Of a stretch of 64,000 nucleotides of DNA, positions 44,863-55,200 are shown piece by piece. Position 1 is the stretch's first letter. The number at the start of each line of letters is the position of its first letter. Under the pieces are notes generated by a model. The model searched no databases and was not told the DNA's origin. It saw only the letters and a list, made by a program, of their open reading frames with translations. The position numbers were made by a program, and so were the translations under genes. The DNA comes from Hyphomicrobiales bacterium (GTDB lineage Bacteria; Pseudomonadota; Alphaproteobacteria; Rhizobiales; Beijerinckiaceae), in NCBI GenBank assembly GCA_016716745.1, contig JADJVD010000008.1:101445-165444 (forward strand), read 5' to 3'.

Positions 44863-47136
44863 ATGGACGCGCCCATCGCCCATTCCGCCAGGGACGCGCA
44901 AAGCCCGCCGCAGTCCTACGCCGATCATGTCGCAGGCGTCGGGCGCCGCGCGGACGAAAACGCCCAGGCCATGCTGGCCTATGCCGCCGACATCGAGGTC
45001 GCGCGGACCCTGCGGGCCGCCATCGCCGACGCCGCCGAATTTCACGATTTCGGCAAGCTCGATCCCGACACGCAAGCGCGCCTGCGCAAGGGCCGGGGCG
45101 CGAGATTGTGCTGGGATCACATCGACGCCGGCGTCGCGCATCTGAGCGCGTACAAGGCGATGATGGCGGCTTGGCTGGTCCGCGCGCATCATGCGCCCGG
45201 CTTGCCGGCGCGAGAACGTCATTTCGGTCTCGGCAACGTCCGGCGGTTGCGGGGACGGCGCGACGACGACGAGGAGGCCGGCGAGGCGCAGGTCGCCCGC
45301 ACCGATGCGCACCTGCCCGCCATGCGCGCGTTGCACCACAGCGTCGTCGGCGACGGCGCGCCGCAGGCGGGCGGCCCGTTGCACGGCCTGCCCATGCGTC
45401 TGGCGCTGTCCTGCCTGGTGGACGCCGACCACGCTGATACCGCCGAGGCAGACGGCGCGGCGCCGCCTCCGCCGGCGCCGGCGCCGCGATGGGAAGAGCG
45501 GTTGGCGGCGCTCGACCGCCATGTCGCCGCGCTCGCGCGCAATGGCGGCGCGCGAACCGACTTGCGCCAGCAGTTTTACGCCGCCTGCCGCGCGCGCGAG
45601 CCGGATGCGGCGATGATCGCCTGCGAGGGGCCGGTCGGCATCGGCAAGACGACCGCCGTGCTGGCCTATCTGCTGCGGCGGGCGATCGAGACCGGGGCGC
45701 GCCGCCTGTTTGTCGTCGCGCCTTTCACCGCGATCCTGTCGCAGACCGCGAACGTGCTGCGCGAAGCCCTGGTGCTGGCGGACGAGCAAGATCGCCCGTT
45801 CGACATTGTGGCGGAACATCATCATCGCGCCGATTTCGCCGACATCGCCTCGCGCGATCTGGCGACGCTGTGGACCGCGCCGATCGTGCTGACGACCGCG
45901 GTGCAGTTTCTGGAGACGCTGTCCTCGAACGCGCCGGCGACGCTGCGCAAATTGCACATGCTGCCGGGGTCGGCGGTATTCTTCGACGAGGCGCACGCGC
46001 TGGCGCCCGTGACGGCGCAGCGCAGGACTTCGACGCAGCCCAAAGGCGTCCTGACACGGTTCCTGCCGCAATACTGGCGCTGGTTCTGCGATCTGGCCGA
46101 TGGCTGGAGCTGTTCTTTCGTCTTCGCCAGCGGCTCGCTGGCCCGCTTCTGGCAGGTGGAGGACATCGTCGAACAGCGCCGGCGCGACCTGCTCGACCTC
46201 GTTCCCGCGAACCTCGTGCGCCCCCTGATCGAGGCGGAGGCCGTCCGCGTGCGTTATGTCACGCACCCTCGCTTCAGCGATCCGAACGCCCTGCTTCAGG
46301 TCGTGTGCGCGCAGCCGGGGCCACGGCTGGCGATCATGAACACGGTGCAAAGCGCGGCCGTGATCGCCCGGGCGGCGCGCGCGGCCGGCAGGAACGTGCT
46401 GCATCTTTCGAATGCGCTCTGCCCGCGCGATCGGGACGCGGTTCTGCAAGAGGTCAAGCGTCGTCTCGCCCGGCGCGAAGACGACGATTGGATTCTGGTG
46501 GCCACCAGCCTGGTCGAAGCGGGCGTCGACATCTCTTTCGCTACGGCGTTCCGCGAAAGGTTCGGGCTGACCTCGCTCCTGCAAATCGCCGGTCGGGTTA
46601 ATCGCCATGGCGAATTCGGCGCGTGCGGCGGCGTGCATGATTTCATGATCGAAGCCGTCGCCGGCTTGACCCGCCATCCCGATGCGCGCCTACCCGGGGA
46701 AATCCTGTCCGATCTGTTCCGCGACGGTCGCCTGGACGGGCAATTCGAGGCCGCGCGACTGGTCACGGAAGCCTTGCGGCGCGAGGTGGCGCAATCGGGT
46801 CCAATTCCAGATCTGCTCGAAAAGGCTGAAGCGCAGCGTCACTATCCCGATGTCGCCGATTTGGCGCGCGTGATCCAGGCGGACACCAAACTGGTCGTCG
46901 TCGATCCCTGTCTGGTTGAACGATTGATCCGCCACGATCGCGTGACGATGCGGGAGCTGCTCGCCGGCAGCGTGCAGATTTGGGCGACGAAGATCGCGTC
47001 GCTGGCGCTCGACCCGGTCTATCAGCGACCCGGCGTCTATCGCTGGCCGCACGACTACGACCCGGACTTCCTCGGCTATATGGCTGGCGCATTGAAGATT
47101 GCGGACATCGCCGGTGGCGAGGCGGCGATCTGGTGA
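44863..47136 (+). CDS. cas3: Cas3 HD nuclease-helicase
   Basis: 757 residues. The HD domain has H22 ('YADHVAGV'), H61-D62 ('AAEFHDFGKLD'), 'RAHHAPG' and 'DADHADT'. The SF2 helicase has Walker A 'EGPVGIGKTT' (about 255-264), a DEAH box ('VFFDEAHAL', about 374-377), motif V 'ATSLVEAGVDISF' and motif VI 'LLQIAGRVNRHGEFG'. It is recruited by Cascade to nick and degrade target DNA. GTG codons at 44821 and 44848 are alternative starts overlapping cas7. In classical I-C loci cas3 is first; here it lies between cas7 and cas4. Confidence 0.9.
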   Translation: MDAPIAHSARDAQSPPQSYADHVAGVGRRADENAQAMLAYAADIEVARTLRAAIADAAEFHDFGKLDPDTQARLRKGRGARLCWDHIDAGVAHLSAYKAMMAAWLVRAHHAPGLPARERHFGLGNVRRLRGRRDDDEEAGEAQVARTDAHLPAMRALHHSVVGDGAPQAGGPLHGLPMRLALSCLVDADHADTAEADGAAPPPPAPAPRWEERLAALDRHVAALARNGGARTDLRQQFYAACRAREPDAAMIACEGPVGIGKTTAVLAYLLRRAIETGARRLFVVAPFTAILSQTANVLREALVLADEQDRPFDIVAEHHHRADFADIASRDLATLWTAPIVLTTAVQFLETLSSNAPATLRKLHMLPGSAVFFDEAHALAPVTAQRRTSTQPKGVLTRFLPQYWRWFCDLADGWSCSFVFASGSLARFWQVEDIVEQRRRDLLDLVPANLVRPLIEAEAVRVRYVTHPRFSDPNALLQVVCAQPGPRLAIMNTVQSAAVIARAARAAGRNVLHLSNALCPRDRDAVLQEVKRRLARREDDDWILVATSLVEAGVDISFATAFRERFGLTSLLQIAGRVNRHGEFGACGGVHDFMIEAVAGLTRHPDARLPGEILSDLFRDGRLDGQFEAARLVTEALRREVAQSGPIPDLLEKAEAQRHYPDVADLARVIQADTKLVVVDPCLVERLIRHDRVTMRELLAGSVQIWATKIASLALDPVYQRPGVYRWPHDYDPDFLGYMAGALKIADIAGGEAAIW

Positions 47137-47783
47137 TGGACGAGATTGACGCCCCCATCCCGCTTTCGGCCGTCCAGCATGCTGTCTACTGCCTGCGTCA
47201 AGCCGCCCTGATCCATCTCGAGCGGCTGTGGCGGGAGAACCTGTTCACGGCCGAGGGCCGCGTGCTGCATGACAATGTGGACGAGGCTGGCGAGCGCAGG
47301 CGCGGAGACGTCCGCAGCGTCCACGCCATGGCGCTGTCATGCCGGCGGCTCGGCATGGCCGGCGTCGCCGATCTCGTGGAGTTTCGTTCGGAAAACGGCG
47401 TCGAGACGCCGTTCCCGGTCGAGTTCAAGCGCGGCAAGCCCAAACTGCACCGCGCCGACGAAGCCCAGTTGTGCGCCCAGGCCTTGTGCCTTGAGGAAAT
47501 GACCGGCCGGTCCGTTCCGCAAGGCGCGCTGTTCTACGCCCAGACCAAACGCCGGCAGATCGTCGAGTTCAATGGGGAACTGCGCCGCGTCACGGAAGAA
47601 GCGCTCATGCGGTTGCGTGAAATTTTCGCCAGCGGCCAGACGCCGCCGCCGCACTTCCGCGCGCAAACCTGCCGCGCCTGCTCGCTGCTGGAATTGTGCC
47701 AGCCCAAGGCGGCGGGCAGATCGGCGCGGGCGTGGCGCGACCGGGAGATCGCGGCGCTGTTGGCGGAGGGCGACGAGGCGTGA
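47136..47783 (+). CDS. cas4: Cas4 exonuclease/adaptation factor
   Basis: 215 residues with the Cas4 Fe-S Cys set C19, C179, C182 and C188, and RecB-nuclease residues D79 ('GVADLVEF') and E96/K98 ('PVEFKRGKPK'), then 'DEAQLCAQALCLEEM'. It selects PAM-bearing prespacers and trims them with Cas1-Cas2. Its start overlaps the cas3 stop (TGATG) and its stop overlaps the cas1 GTG. Confidence 0.92.
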   Translation: MDEIDAPIPLSAVQHAVYCLRQAALIHLERLWRENLFTAEGRVLHDNVDEAGERRRGDVRSVHAMALSCRRLGMAGVADLVEFRSENGVETPFPVEFKRGKPKLHRADEAQLCAQALCLEEMTGRSVPQGALFYAQTKRRQIVEFNGELRRVTEEALMRLREIFASGQTPPPHFRAQTCRACSLLELCQPKAAGRSARAWRDREIAALLAEGDEA

Positions 47784-48811
47784 AAAAACTGCTCAACACC
47801 ATCTATGTCACCACCGAAGGCGCCAGCCTCAAGAAGGACGGCGAGAACCTCGTCGCCACGTTCGACGGCGTGGAAAAAGCCCGCGCGCCGCTGCACATGC
47901 TCGCCTCGATCGTCGCCTTCGGCCCGATCGTGGTCTCACCCGGCCTGATTGGCGCCTGCGCGGAAAAAGGCGTCGCCATCGCGTTGCTTGAACGCAACGG
48001 CCGTTTCCGCGCCCGCATCGAAGGGCCCGTGTCCGGCAATGTGCTGTTGCGCCGCGCGCAATATCGCTTGTCCGATCGTCCTGACGTTCTTGCGCGCGGC
48101 TTTATCATCGGGAAGATCGCCAACCAGCGCACCGTGCTGCAACGCGCTCTGCGCGATGGCGACCGGATTCCCGAAGAGGCGCGCGGCAAAATCGCGGGCG
48201 CCGTTCGCGGGCTGGCCGGCTTGCTGCGGCGGGTCGCGGTTGGGCCGTTCGATCTCGATGGCTTGCGCGGCCTGGAGGGCGAGGCGGCCAGTCTGTATTT
48301 CGGCGTGTTCAGCGCGCTGATCCATTCCGACGACGAGCGCCTGCGTTTTTGCGGTCGTTCGCGCCGGCCGCCGCTCGACGCCGTCAATGCGCTGCTGTCC
48401 TTCCTCTACACGCTTTTGACGCACGAGTGCCGCAGCGCCTGCGAGGCTGTCGGTCTGGATCCGGCGGTCGGGTTTTTGCACCGCGACCGTCCGGGGCGTC
48501 CGAGCCTCGCCCTCGACCTGATGGAGGAGTTGCGGCCGGTTTTCGCCGACCGGTTGGCGCTGGCTCTATTCAACCGCAAGCAGATTCAGGCGGATGATTT
48601 CGACTGGCGCGACGGCGGCGGCGTCTTTCTGAACGACAAGGGCCGCAAGACCGTGCTGACCGCCTGGCAGGAGCGCAAGAAGGACGAGCGCCGCCATGGC
48701 TTCCTCGATGAAACCGCGCCGCTCGGCCTCGTGCCCTATCTCCAGGCCTTGCTGCTCGCCCGCCACATCCGCGGCGACATCGACGCCTATCCGCCGTGGT
48801 TCTGGAAATAG
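47780..48811 (+). CDS. cas1: Cas1 integrase
   Basis: 343 residues starting at GTG 47780 ('KKLLNTIYVTTEGASLKKDGENLV'). The catalytic Glu lies in 'LRGLEGEAASLYFGVF', the His in 'LLTHECRSACEAVGLDPAVGFLHRDRPGRPSLALDLMEELRPVFAD' and further acids downstream, as in type I-C Cas1. Integrates new spacers with Cas2. GTGA overlap with cas4. Confidence 0.94.
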   Translation: MKKLLNTIYVTTEGASLKKDGENLVATFDGVEKARAPLHMLASIVAFGPIVVSPGLIGACAEKGVAIALLERNGRFRARIEGPVSGNVLLRRAQYRLSDRPDVLARGFIIGKIANQRTVLQRALRDGDRIPEEARGKIAGAVRGLAGLLRRVAVGPFDLDGLRGLEGEAASLYFGVFSALIHSDDERLRFCGRSRRPPLDAVNALLSFLYTLLTHECRSACEAVGLDPAVGFLHRDRPGRPSLALDLMEELRPVFADRLALALFNRKQIQADDFDWRDGGGVFLNDKGRKTVLTAWQERKKDERRHGFLDETAPLGLVPYLQALLLARHIRGDIDAYPPWFWK

Positions 48812-48813
48812 CC

Positions 48814-49104
48814 GTGCTGGTGCTGGTGACATACGATGTTGCGGTGCATTCGCCCGGCGGCGCCAAGCGCTTGCGCCGGGTCGCCAGGACATGCCGGGAC
48901 TTTGGCCAAAGGGTGCAATTCTCTGTGTTCGAGATCGATGTCGACCCGGCGCAATGGACGGCGTTGCGGGCGCGGCTCGAAGCGATCATCGATCCCAGGC
49001 AGGATAGTCTGCGCTACTATTTCCTGGGCGCGAACTGGCGGCGGCGGGTCGAACATGTCGGCGCGAAACCAGCCGACGACCTTGATGGACCGCTGATCCT
49101 GTGA
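48814..49104 (+). CDS. cas2: Cas2
   Basis: 96 residues from a GTG 2 nt after the cas1 stop. It begins 'LVLVTYDVAVHSPGGAKRLRRVARTC' (metal-site Asp8), and 'VQFSVFEIDVDPAQWTALRARLEAIIDP…LRYYFLGANWRRRVEHVG' completes the ferredoxin fold. Forms the Cas1-Cas2 integration complex. Confidence 0.92.
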   Translation: MLVLVTYDVAVHSPGGAKRLRRVARTCRDFGQRVQFSVFEIDVDPAQWTALRARLEAIIDPRQDSLRYYFLGANWRRRVEHVGAKPADDLDGPLIL

Positions 49105-49287
49105 CGGCGGCGCGAACCCCAAGCGAGCCAGGAACGCCCGTGCGGTTCGCGCCGACAGGAAGCGTCTCAAATCGCTGACGATTTCGCACGAGCCTGCGCA
49201 TCGAGGCGAAAGGGATGTCCGCATTTGCGAGGCGATCGCGCCACGTTGGCGATTCTGCTTCAGGACTCAATGCGCTATTCTCCAGCG
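49105..49287 (+). promoter_or_regulatory. CRISPR leader
   Basis: 183 bp between the cas2 stop and the first repeat, on the side where transcription and spacer integration start in type I-C loci. It is only slightly AT-richer toward the array ('CATTTGCGAGGC', 'GATTCTGCTTCAGGACTCAATGCGCTATTC'). It should hold the pre-crRNA promoter; I cannot point to one convincing -35/-10 pair. Confidence 0.6.
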
Positions 49288-52200
49288 GTCGCCCCCCACG
49301 CGGGGGCGTGGATCGAAACACATGGACGGGCCTGACCCCATGGACGAACGGCAAGTCGCCCCCACGCGGGGGCGTGGATCAAACAGTCTCTGTCCTGGCA
49401 CCCTTTCACCGGGCATGGTCGCCCCCACGCGGGGGCGTGGATCAAACGATCTGCAGCTGTGGTCGCTGGCGACCACGGCGGTCGCCCCCACGCGGGGCGT
49501 GGATCGAAAACGATGCAGCGCATGGCTGGCCACCTGCCCAGGGACGTCGCCCCCACGCGGGGGCGTGGATCGAAAACGCGGAAGAAGGCACGCCCCCGGC
49601 ACGGTGCCGGTCGCCCCCACGCGGGGGCGTGGATCGAAACATGCCTGGGCCTTTCCTGGGCGGTTGAGGAGGTCGCCCCCACGCGGGGCGTGGATCAAAC
49701 GACGGATTACGCGATGCCGATTTCGACGTGGCCGGTCGCCCCCCACGCGGGGGCGTGGATCGAAACCGACTACAGCCGAACCTGTGCCAGCCGACGCATC
49801 GACGTCGCCCCCCACGCGGGGGCGTGGATCGAAACATCCAGTCAGTCCAATCCGTGACGCTCTCGGCGAGCGTCGCCCCCACGCGGGGGCGTGGATCGAA
49901 CAAGGCAGGCAAGTCGAAGCTCGACGGCCCGCCTGTCGCCCCCACGCGGGGGCGTGGATCGAAAGCGAAGGCACGCCCTCCGGCACGGCGCGCGTGTCGC
50001 CCCCACACGCGGGGGGCGTGGATCGAAACAAGATCGACGGCGCGCCGATTGACGACCGCTTCGCCAGTCGCCCCCACGCGGGGGCGTGGATCGAAAACGT
50101 CGCGATGGCGCTCGAGGCCTTCGCCCAGCGCCTGTCGCCCCCACGCGGGGCGTGGATCGAAACGCCGGGCAGGGGCTCCTATCGACCCAGATAGCGAGGT
50201 CGCCCCCCACGCGGGGGCGTGGATCGAAACGTCTGCTGGGCGCTCGCGCTCGGCTGGGCCGGCGGCGTCGCCCCCCACGCGGGGGCGTGGATCGAAACAT
50301 TTTCTCGTGCGACTTGAACGCCGGATCAAGCCCGTCGCCCCCCACGCGGGGGCGTGGATCGAAACCACTCCAATGCATCGATGCATCGCGCGGATCAGGT
50401 CGCCCCCCACGCGGGGGCGTGGATCGAAACGATGGCGTCGTAAGGACCGTCTCCATGCATCAGGTCGCCCCCCACGCGGGGGCGTGGATCGAAACCCCTC
50501 ACCGGAACGTAGCGCGTCACGCGATCAATAGTCGCCCCCCACGCGGGGGCGTGGATCGAAACAACTCTCCCGCCGCAAGGGCTTCGATCTGCAAGCGGTC
50601 GCCCCCCACGCGGGGGCGTGGATCGAAACGGCGATAGCGTCGAGGCGGGCGTCGATCTCGTCGAGGTCGCCCCCCACGCGGGGGCGTGGGTCGGAACTGC
50701 TGCACGACGCGCACGAGGCGCTGCTCGATGTCGCCCCCACGCGGGGGCGTGGATCGGGGGGGAGTCGCCCCCACGCGGGGGCGTGGATCGAAACAGATAG
50801 GACGCCCGCGCGAAGGTCGGGGGCGCGTCGCCCCCACGCGGGGGCGTGGATCGAAACCAATGGGGGGTCGCGTCGTAGCGAGACGCTTCCGCGTCGCCCC
50901 CCACGCGGGGGCGTGGATCGAAACCTCTCATTGAGGAGGCAACCTTCGCCAGTTCGCGGTCGCCCCCCACGCGGGGGCGTGGATCGAAACACGAAGTCAT
51001 CGTAGGTGGCGTCCACGGCGGCGGTCGCCCCCCACGCGGGGGCGTGGATCGAAACTCATCAACGACGAGACGGTCCGAATCGCCGGCGTGGTCGCCCCCC
51101 ACGCGGGGGCGTGGATCGAAACTGGTGCTTTCCGCCGGAAAAGTTGCCAGATGCGCCCGTCGCCCCCCACGCGGGGGCGTGGATCGAAACAATGTCTCAA
51201 GCTGGCGCTCGTGTCGCGTGTCTGTCGCCCCCCACGCGGGGGCGTGGATCGAAACATGTCGATGTGCGCGTGATATTCGACCTTCGCGCGTCGCCCCCAC
51301 GCGGGGGCGTGGATCGAAACGATCTGATCGGCGATCGAGCGCTCGTGCTGGCGTCGCCCCCCACGCGGGGGCGTGGATCGAAACGGGTCTTCGACGTGGC
51401 GGTCACGAGGCGCAGCGTCGCCCCCCACGCGGGGGCGTGGATCGAAACAAGCTCCGGTGTGAGCCACCAACGCAGCGTGCGGTCGCCCCCGCGGGGGCGT
51501 GGATCGAAAACCAAACCAGACGCACCTCGCGATTGAGGTGGTAGGTCGCCCCCCACGCGGGGGCGTGGATCGAAACACCGCCATAGCGCGGCAGAAGGCG
51601 GCGCAGAGGGCCAGTCGCCCCCCACGCGGGGGCGTGGATCGAAACTGAGAACACGCAGACCGGGGGGCCGGTGCCTGGGGCGGTCGCCCCCCACGCGGGG
51701 GCGTGGATCGAAACGAGCCGGCACTCGGCTTCACGCTGCAATACGAGGGTCGCCCCCCACGCGGGGGCGTGGATCGAAACAGTGCGGACCACCGCGGTCG
51801 CCGGGCAACGGGTCGCCCCCACGCGGGGGCGTGGATCGAAACGCGAAGATGACGCCGACAGCTGAGCAGGCCGTCGCGTCGCCCCCACGCGGGGGCGTGG
51901 ATCGAAACGGCATGGCGCACGCGGCGGCCGATGATGACGGCGTCGCCCCCCACGCGGGGGCGTGGATCGAAAACCACGAAAGCCGCGATGGATGCGGTGT
52001 CACCGCGGTCGCCCCCACGCGGGGGCGTGGATCGAAACCTATGCTGGCCCGCCTCGGTCCACCATCGGGTGGCGTCGCCCCCCACGCGGGGGCGTGGATC
52101 GAAACAATGGGAGTGCTTGCCGTGGTGTTCGCTGCACTAGCGGTCGCCCCCCACGCGGGGGCGTGGATCGAAACGCTTATCGGCTGGTCGCTTGGAGACA

Positions 52201-55200
52201 TGCGGGACATGTCGCCCCCCACGCGGGGGCGTGGATCGAAACCCTCGCCGCCTGTCCGCCATCGCGGCAATCACCTGTCGCCCCCCACGCGGGGGCGTGG
52301 ATCGAAACACTGCCATAGCGCGAGAGAAGGCGGCGCGCGGCGTCGCCCCCACGCGGGGGCGTGGATCGAAACGCCTGTCGGGCGCGCGGTGATCGCCGGC
52401 GCGGCGCGTCGCCCCCCACGCGGGGGCGTGGATCGAAACTCGGCAACGGAAGTCCTGCTCAATATAAAGAGCAGCGTCGCCCCCCACGCGGGGGCGTGGA
52501 TCGAAACGCCTGTCGGGCGCGCTGGCCCCGCTACGGGCGTCCGTCGCCCCCCACGCGGGGGCGTGGATCGAAACTCGGTCAGCATGACCGGCGAGGACTT
52601 GCAGTCGCGTCGCCCCCCACGCGGGGGCGTGGATCGAAACGTCGAACAGCCGGAATTCGCCGACAGCGCGCTGCTGTCGCCCCCCACGCGGGGGCGTGGA
52701 TCGAAACAAGCTCGTCGTCGTCGATCACGTGATGGCGCTGGGTCGCCCCCCACGCGGGGGCGTGGATCGAAACGGAGGAGGTCATGATCGACTCCGACAT
52801 CCCGCGCGTCGCCCCCCACGCGGGGGCGTGGATCGAAACCTCGGCTTCATGCTGGCCACTTCGCTGTTCGTCGTCGCCCCCCACGCGGGGGCGTGGATCG
52901 AAACAAGACGGCGCTCAACATCCCCGCCGGTTCGGCCGGGTCGCCCCCCACGCGGGGGCGTGGATCGAAACCCCATGCGCCTCTCACGGACACCTATCGC
53001 GGCGTCGCCCCCCACGCGGGGGCGTGGATCGAAACATCAGATAGCCGCCGAGGCGATCCGCCCACGCACGGTCGCCCCCCACGCGGGGGCGTGGATCGAA
53101 ACGGCAAATCCGCGCTTGGCTGAACATTCCGGGCGCGTCGCCCCCCACGCGGGGGCGTGGATCGAAACCATTAATCCCCTCCCTTCGCGTTCGCCAGCAC
53201 GATGTCGCCCCCCACGCGGGGGCGTGGATCGAAACGCGACCGTGAACATCGACGCGTGCGCGTCCTGCCAGGTCGCCCCCCACGCGGGGGCGTGGATCGA
53301 AACCCGCTTGTCCTTTCCGGCCGACGAGGCGATCGAGGGTCGCCCCCCACGCGGGGGCGTGGATCGAAACGGGCTCAAGGGCGAGAGCGGCGGCGTCGGC
53401 GGCCTGTCGCCCCCCACGCGGGGGCGTGGATCGAAACAAGAAAAAGCCGCTTGTGGCGATTCGACTTGGTCGGTCGCCCCCCACGCGGGGGCGTGGATCG
53501 AAACGACGTAGAGACGCCGCCCGCATCCGGCGCGCTGAGTCGCCCCCCACGCGGGGGCGTGGATCGAAACTAGTCGCGCCGCCACCCGTCGTTGCGCAGC
53601 CCGTGGTCGCCCCCACGCGGGGGCGTGGATCGAAACTGGACCTGCGCGACACCGCCGTGACGCGCCTGTCGTCGCCCCCCACGCGGGGGCGTGGATCGAA
53701 ACAGATGATCGAACATCGCCATCAGCGCCGATGCAAACCGTCGCCCCCCACGCGGGGGCGTGGATCGAAACCCGCGCGTGCAGTTCTTCCGCGACGTCAT
53801 GGTGGCGGACGTCGCCCCCCACGCGGGGGCGTGGATCGAAACTCTGCATGACCTACGACGCTGTCATGACCGGACCAGGTCGCCCCCACGCGGGGGCGTG
53901 GATCGAAACTACGGAGGCTTCGCCGCGGAGCGAGAAGCGGTCGCCCCCACGCGGGGGCGTGGATCGAAACAGTGCTCTAGCCATGTGTCTGCTCCCTGAT
54001 GGCGTCGCCCCCCACACGGGGGCGTGGATCGAAACCGCCCAGCCCGATCCGCCTCGCTGCATCCGTTCCGGTCGCCCCCCACGCGGGGGCGTGGATCGAA
54101 ACATCGCCAACGAGGCGTACCGCGCCAGCGCGCTGCTGGTCGCCCCCACGCGGGGGCGTGGATCGAAACAAGATGCCGTTTTCCGCGTCGTCGATTGCAA
54201 GAATGTCGCCCCCCACGCGGGGGCGTGGATCGAAACTTTTCGTGGGGATGGAGGCCGGCCATGTCATGGCTGGTCGCCCCCCACGCGGGGGCGTGGATCG
54301 AAACATGTCGGACACGAACGTCGCGGCGTTCCGATACGGTCGCCCCCCACGCGGGGGCGTGGATCGAAACTTGAGCGCGGCGGCTTTCTCGGCAAGCTGC
54401 GCGCGGGTCGCCCCCCACGCGGGGGCGTGGATCGAAACTGCATCGTCACGATCTCATCCGCGCTTCTGGCGAGGGCGTCGCCCCCCACGCGGGGGCGTGG
54501 ATCGAAACTCCGGCGGCGGGGTGTGGACGATTTCCTACGGCGTCGCCCCCCACGCGGGGGCGTGGATCGAAACGTGGAGGCGTCCGGGGGCGGCTATCGC
54601 AAGCTCGCCTGTCGCCCCCCACGCGGGGGCGTGGATCGAAACGGGACGAGACCCGGCAGCGGCGCCGGAAAGCCGTGTCGCCCCCCACGCGGGGGCGTGG
54701 ATCGAAACGTCGTCATGTGCTGCTGCGCGGCGGCGGTGGCGCGCGTCGCCCCCCACGCGGGGGCGTGGATCGAAACCTGCGTGTAGCTGACGATGTTGCG
54801 CTTGACGGTCGGTCGCCCCCCACGCGGGGGCGTGGATCGAAACATTCCCTGAAAGTTTTGCTTGCAATCTCTGGAAAGGTCGCCCCCCACGCGGGGGCGT
54901 GGATCGAAACCGCTCGAACGCCGCCCAGGCGCCCTGCGCGTGAGTCGCCCCCCACGCGGGGGCGTGGATCGAAACATCGCGGTGTCGACGGCCTCGAAGG
55001 CGGTCGACTGTCGCCCCCCACGCGGGGGCGTGGATCGAAACCACGCGGCCTTTGTCGAGTTCGGGACCAATCCCCACGTCGCCCCCCACGCGGGGGCGTA
55101 GATCGAAACCTGCGTCTGTGTACGCGACGGCGTCGGCGGCGAGGTCGCCCCCACGCGGGGGCGTGGATCGAAACTTTTTGATTGCGATGTGCCGATTGCC

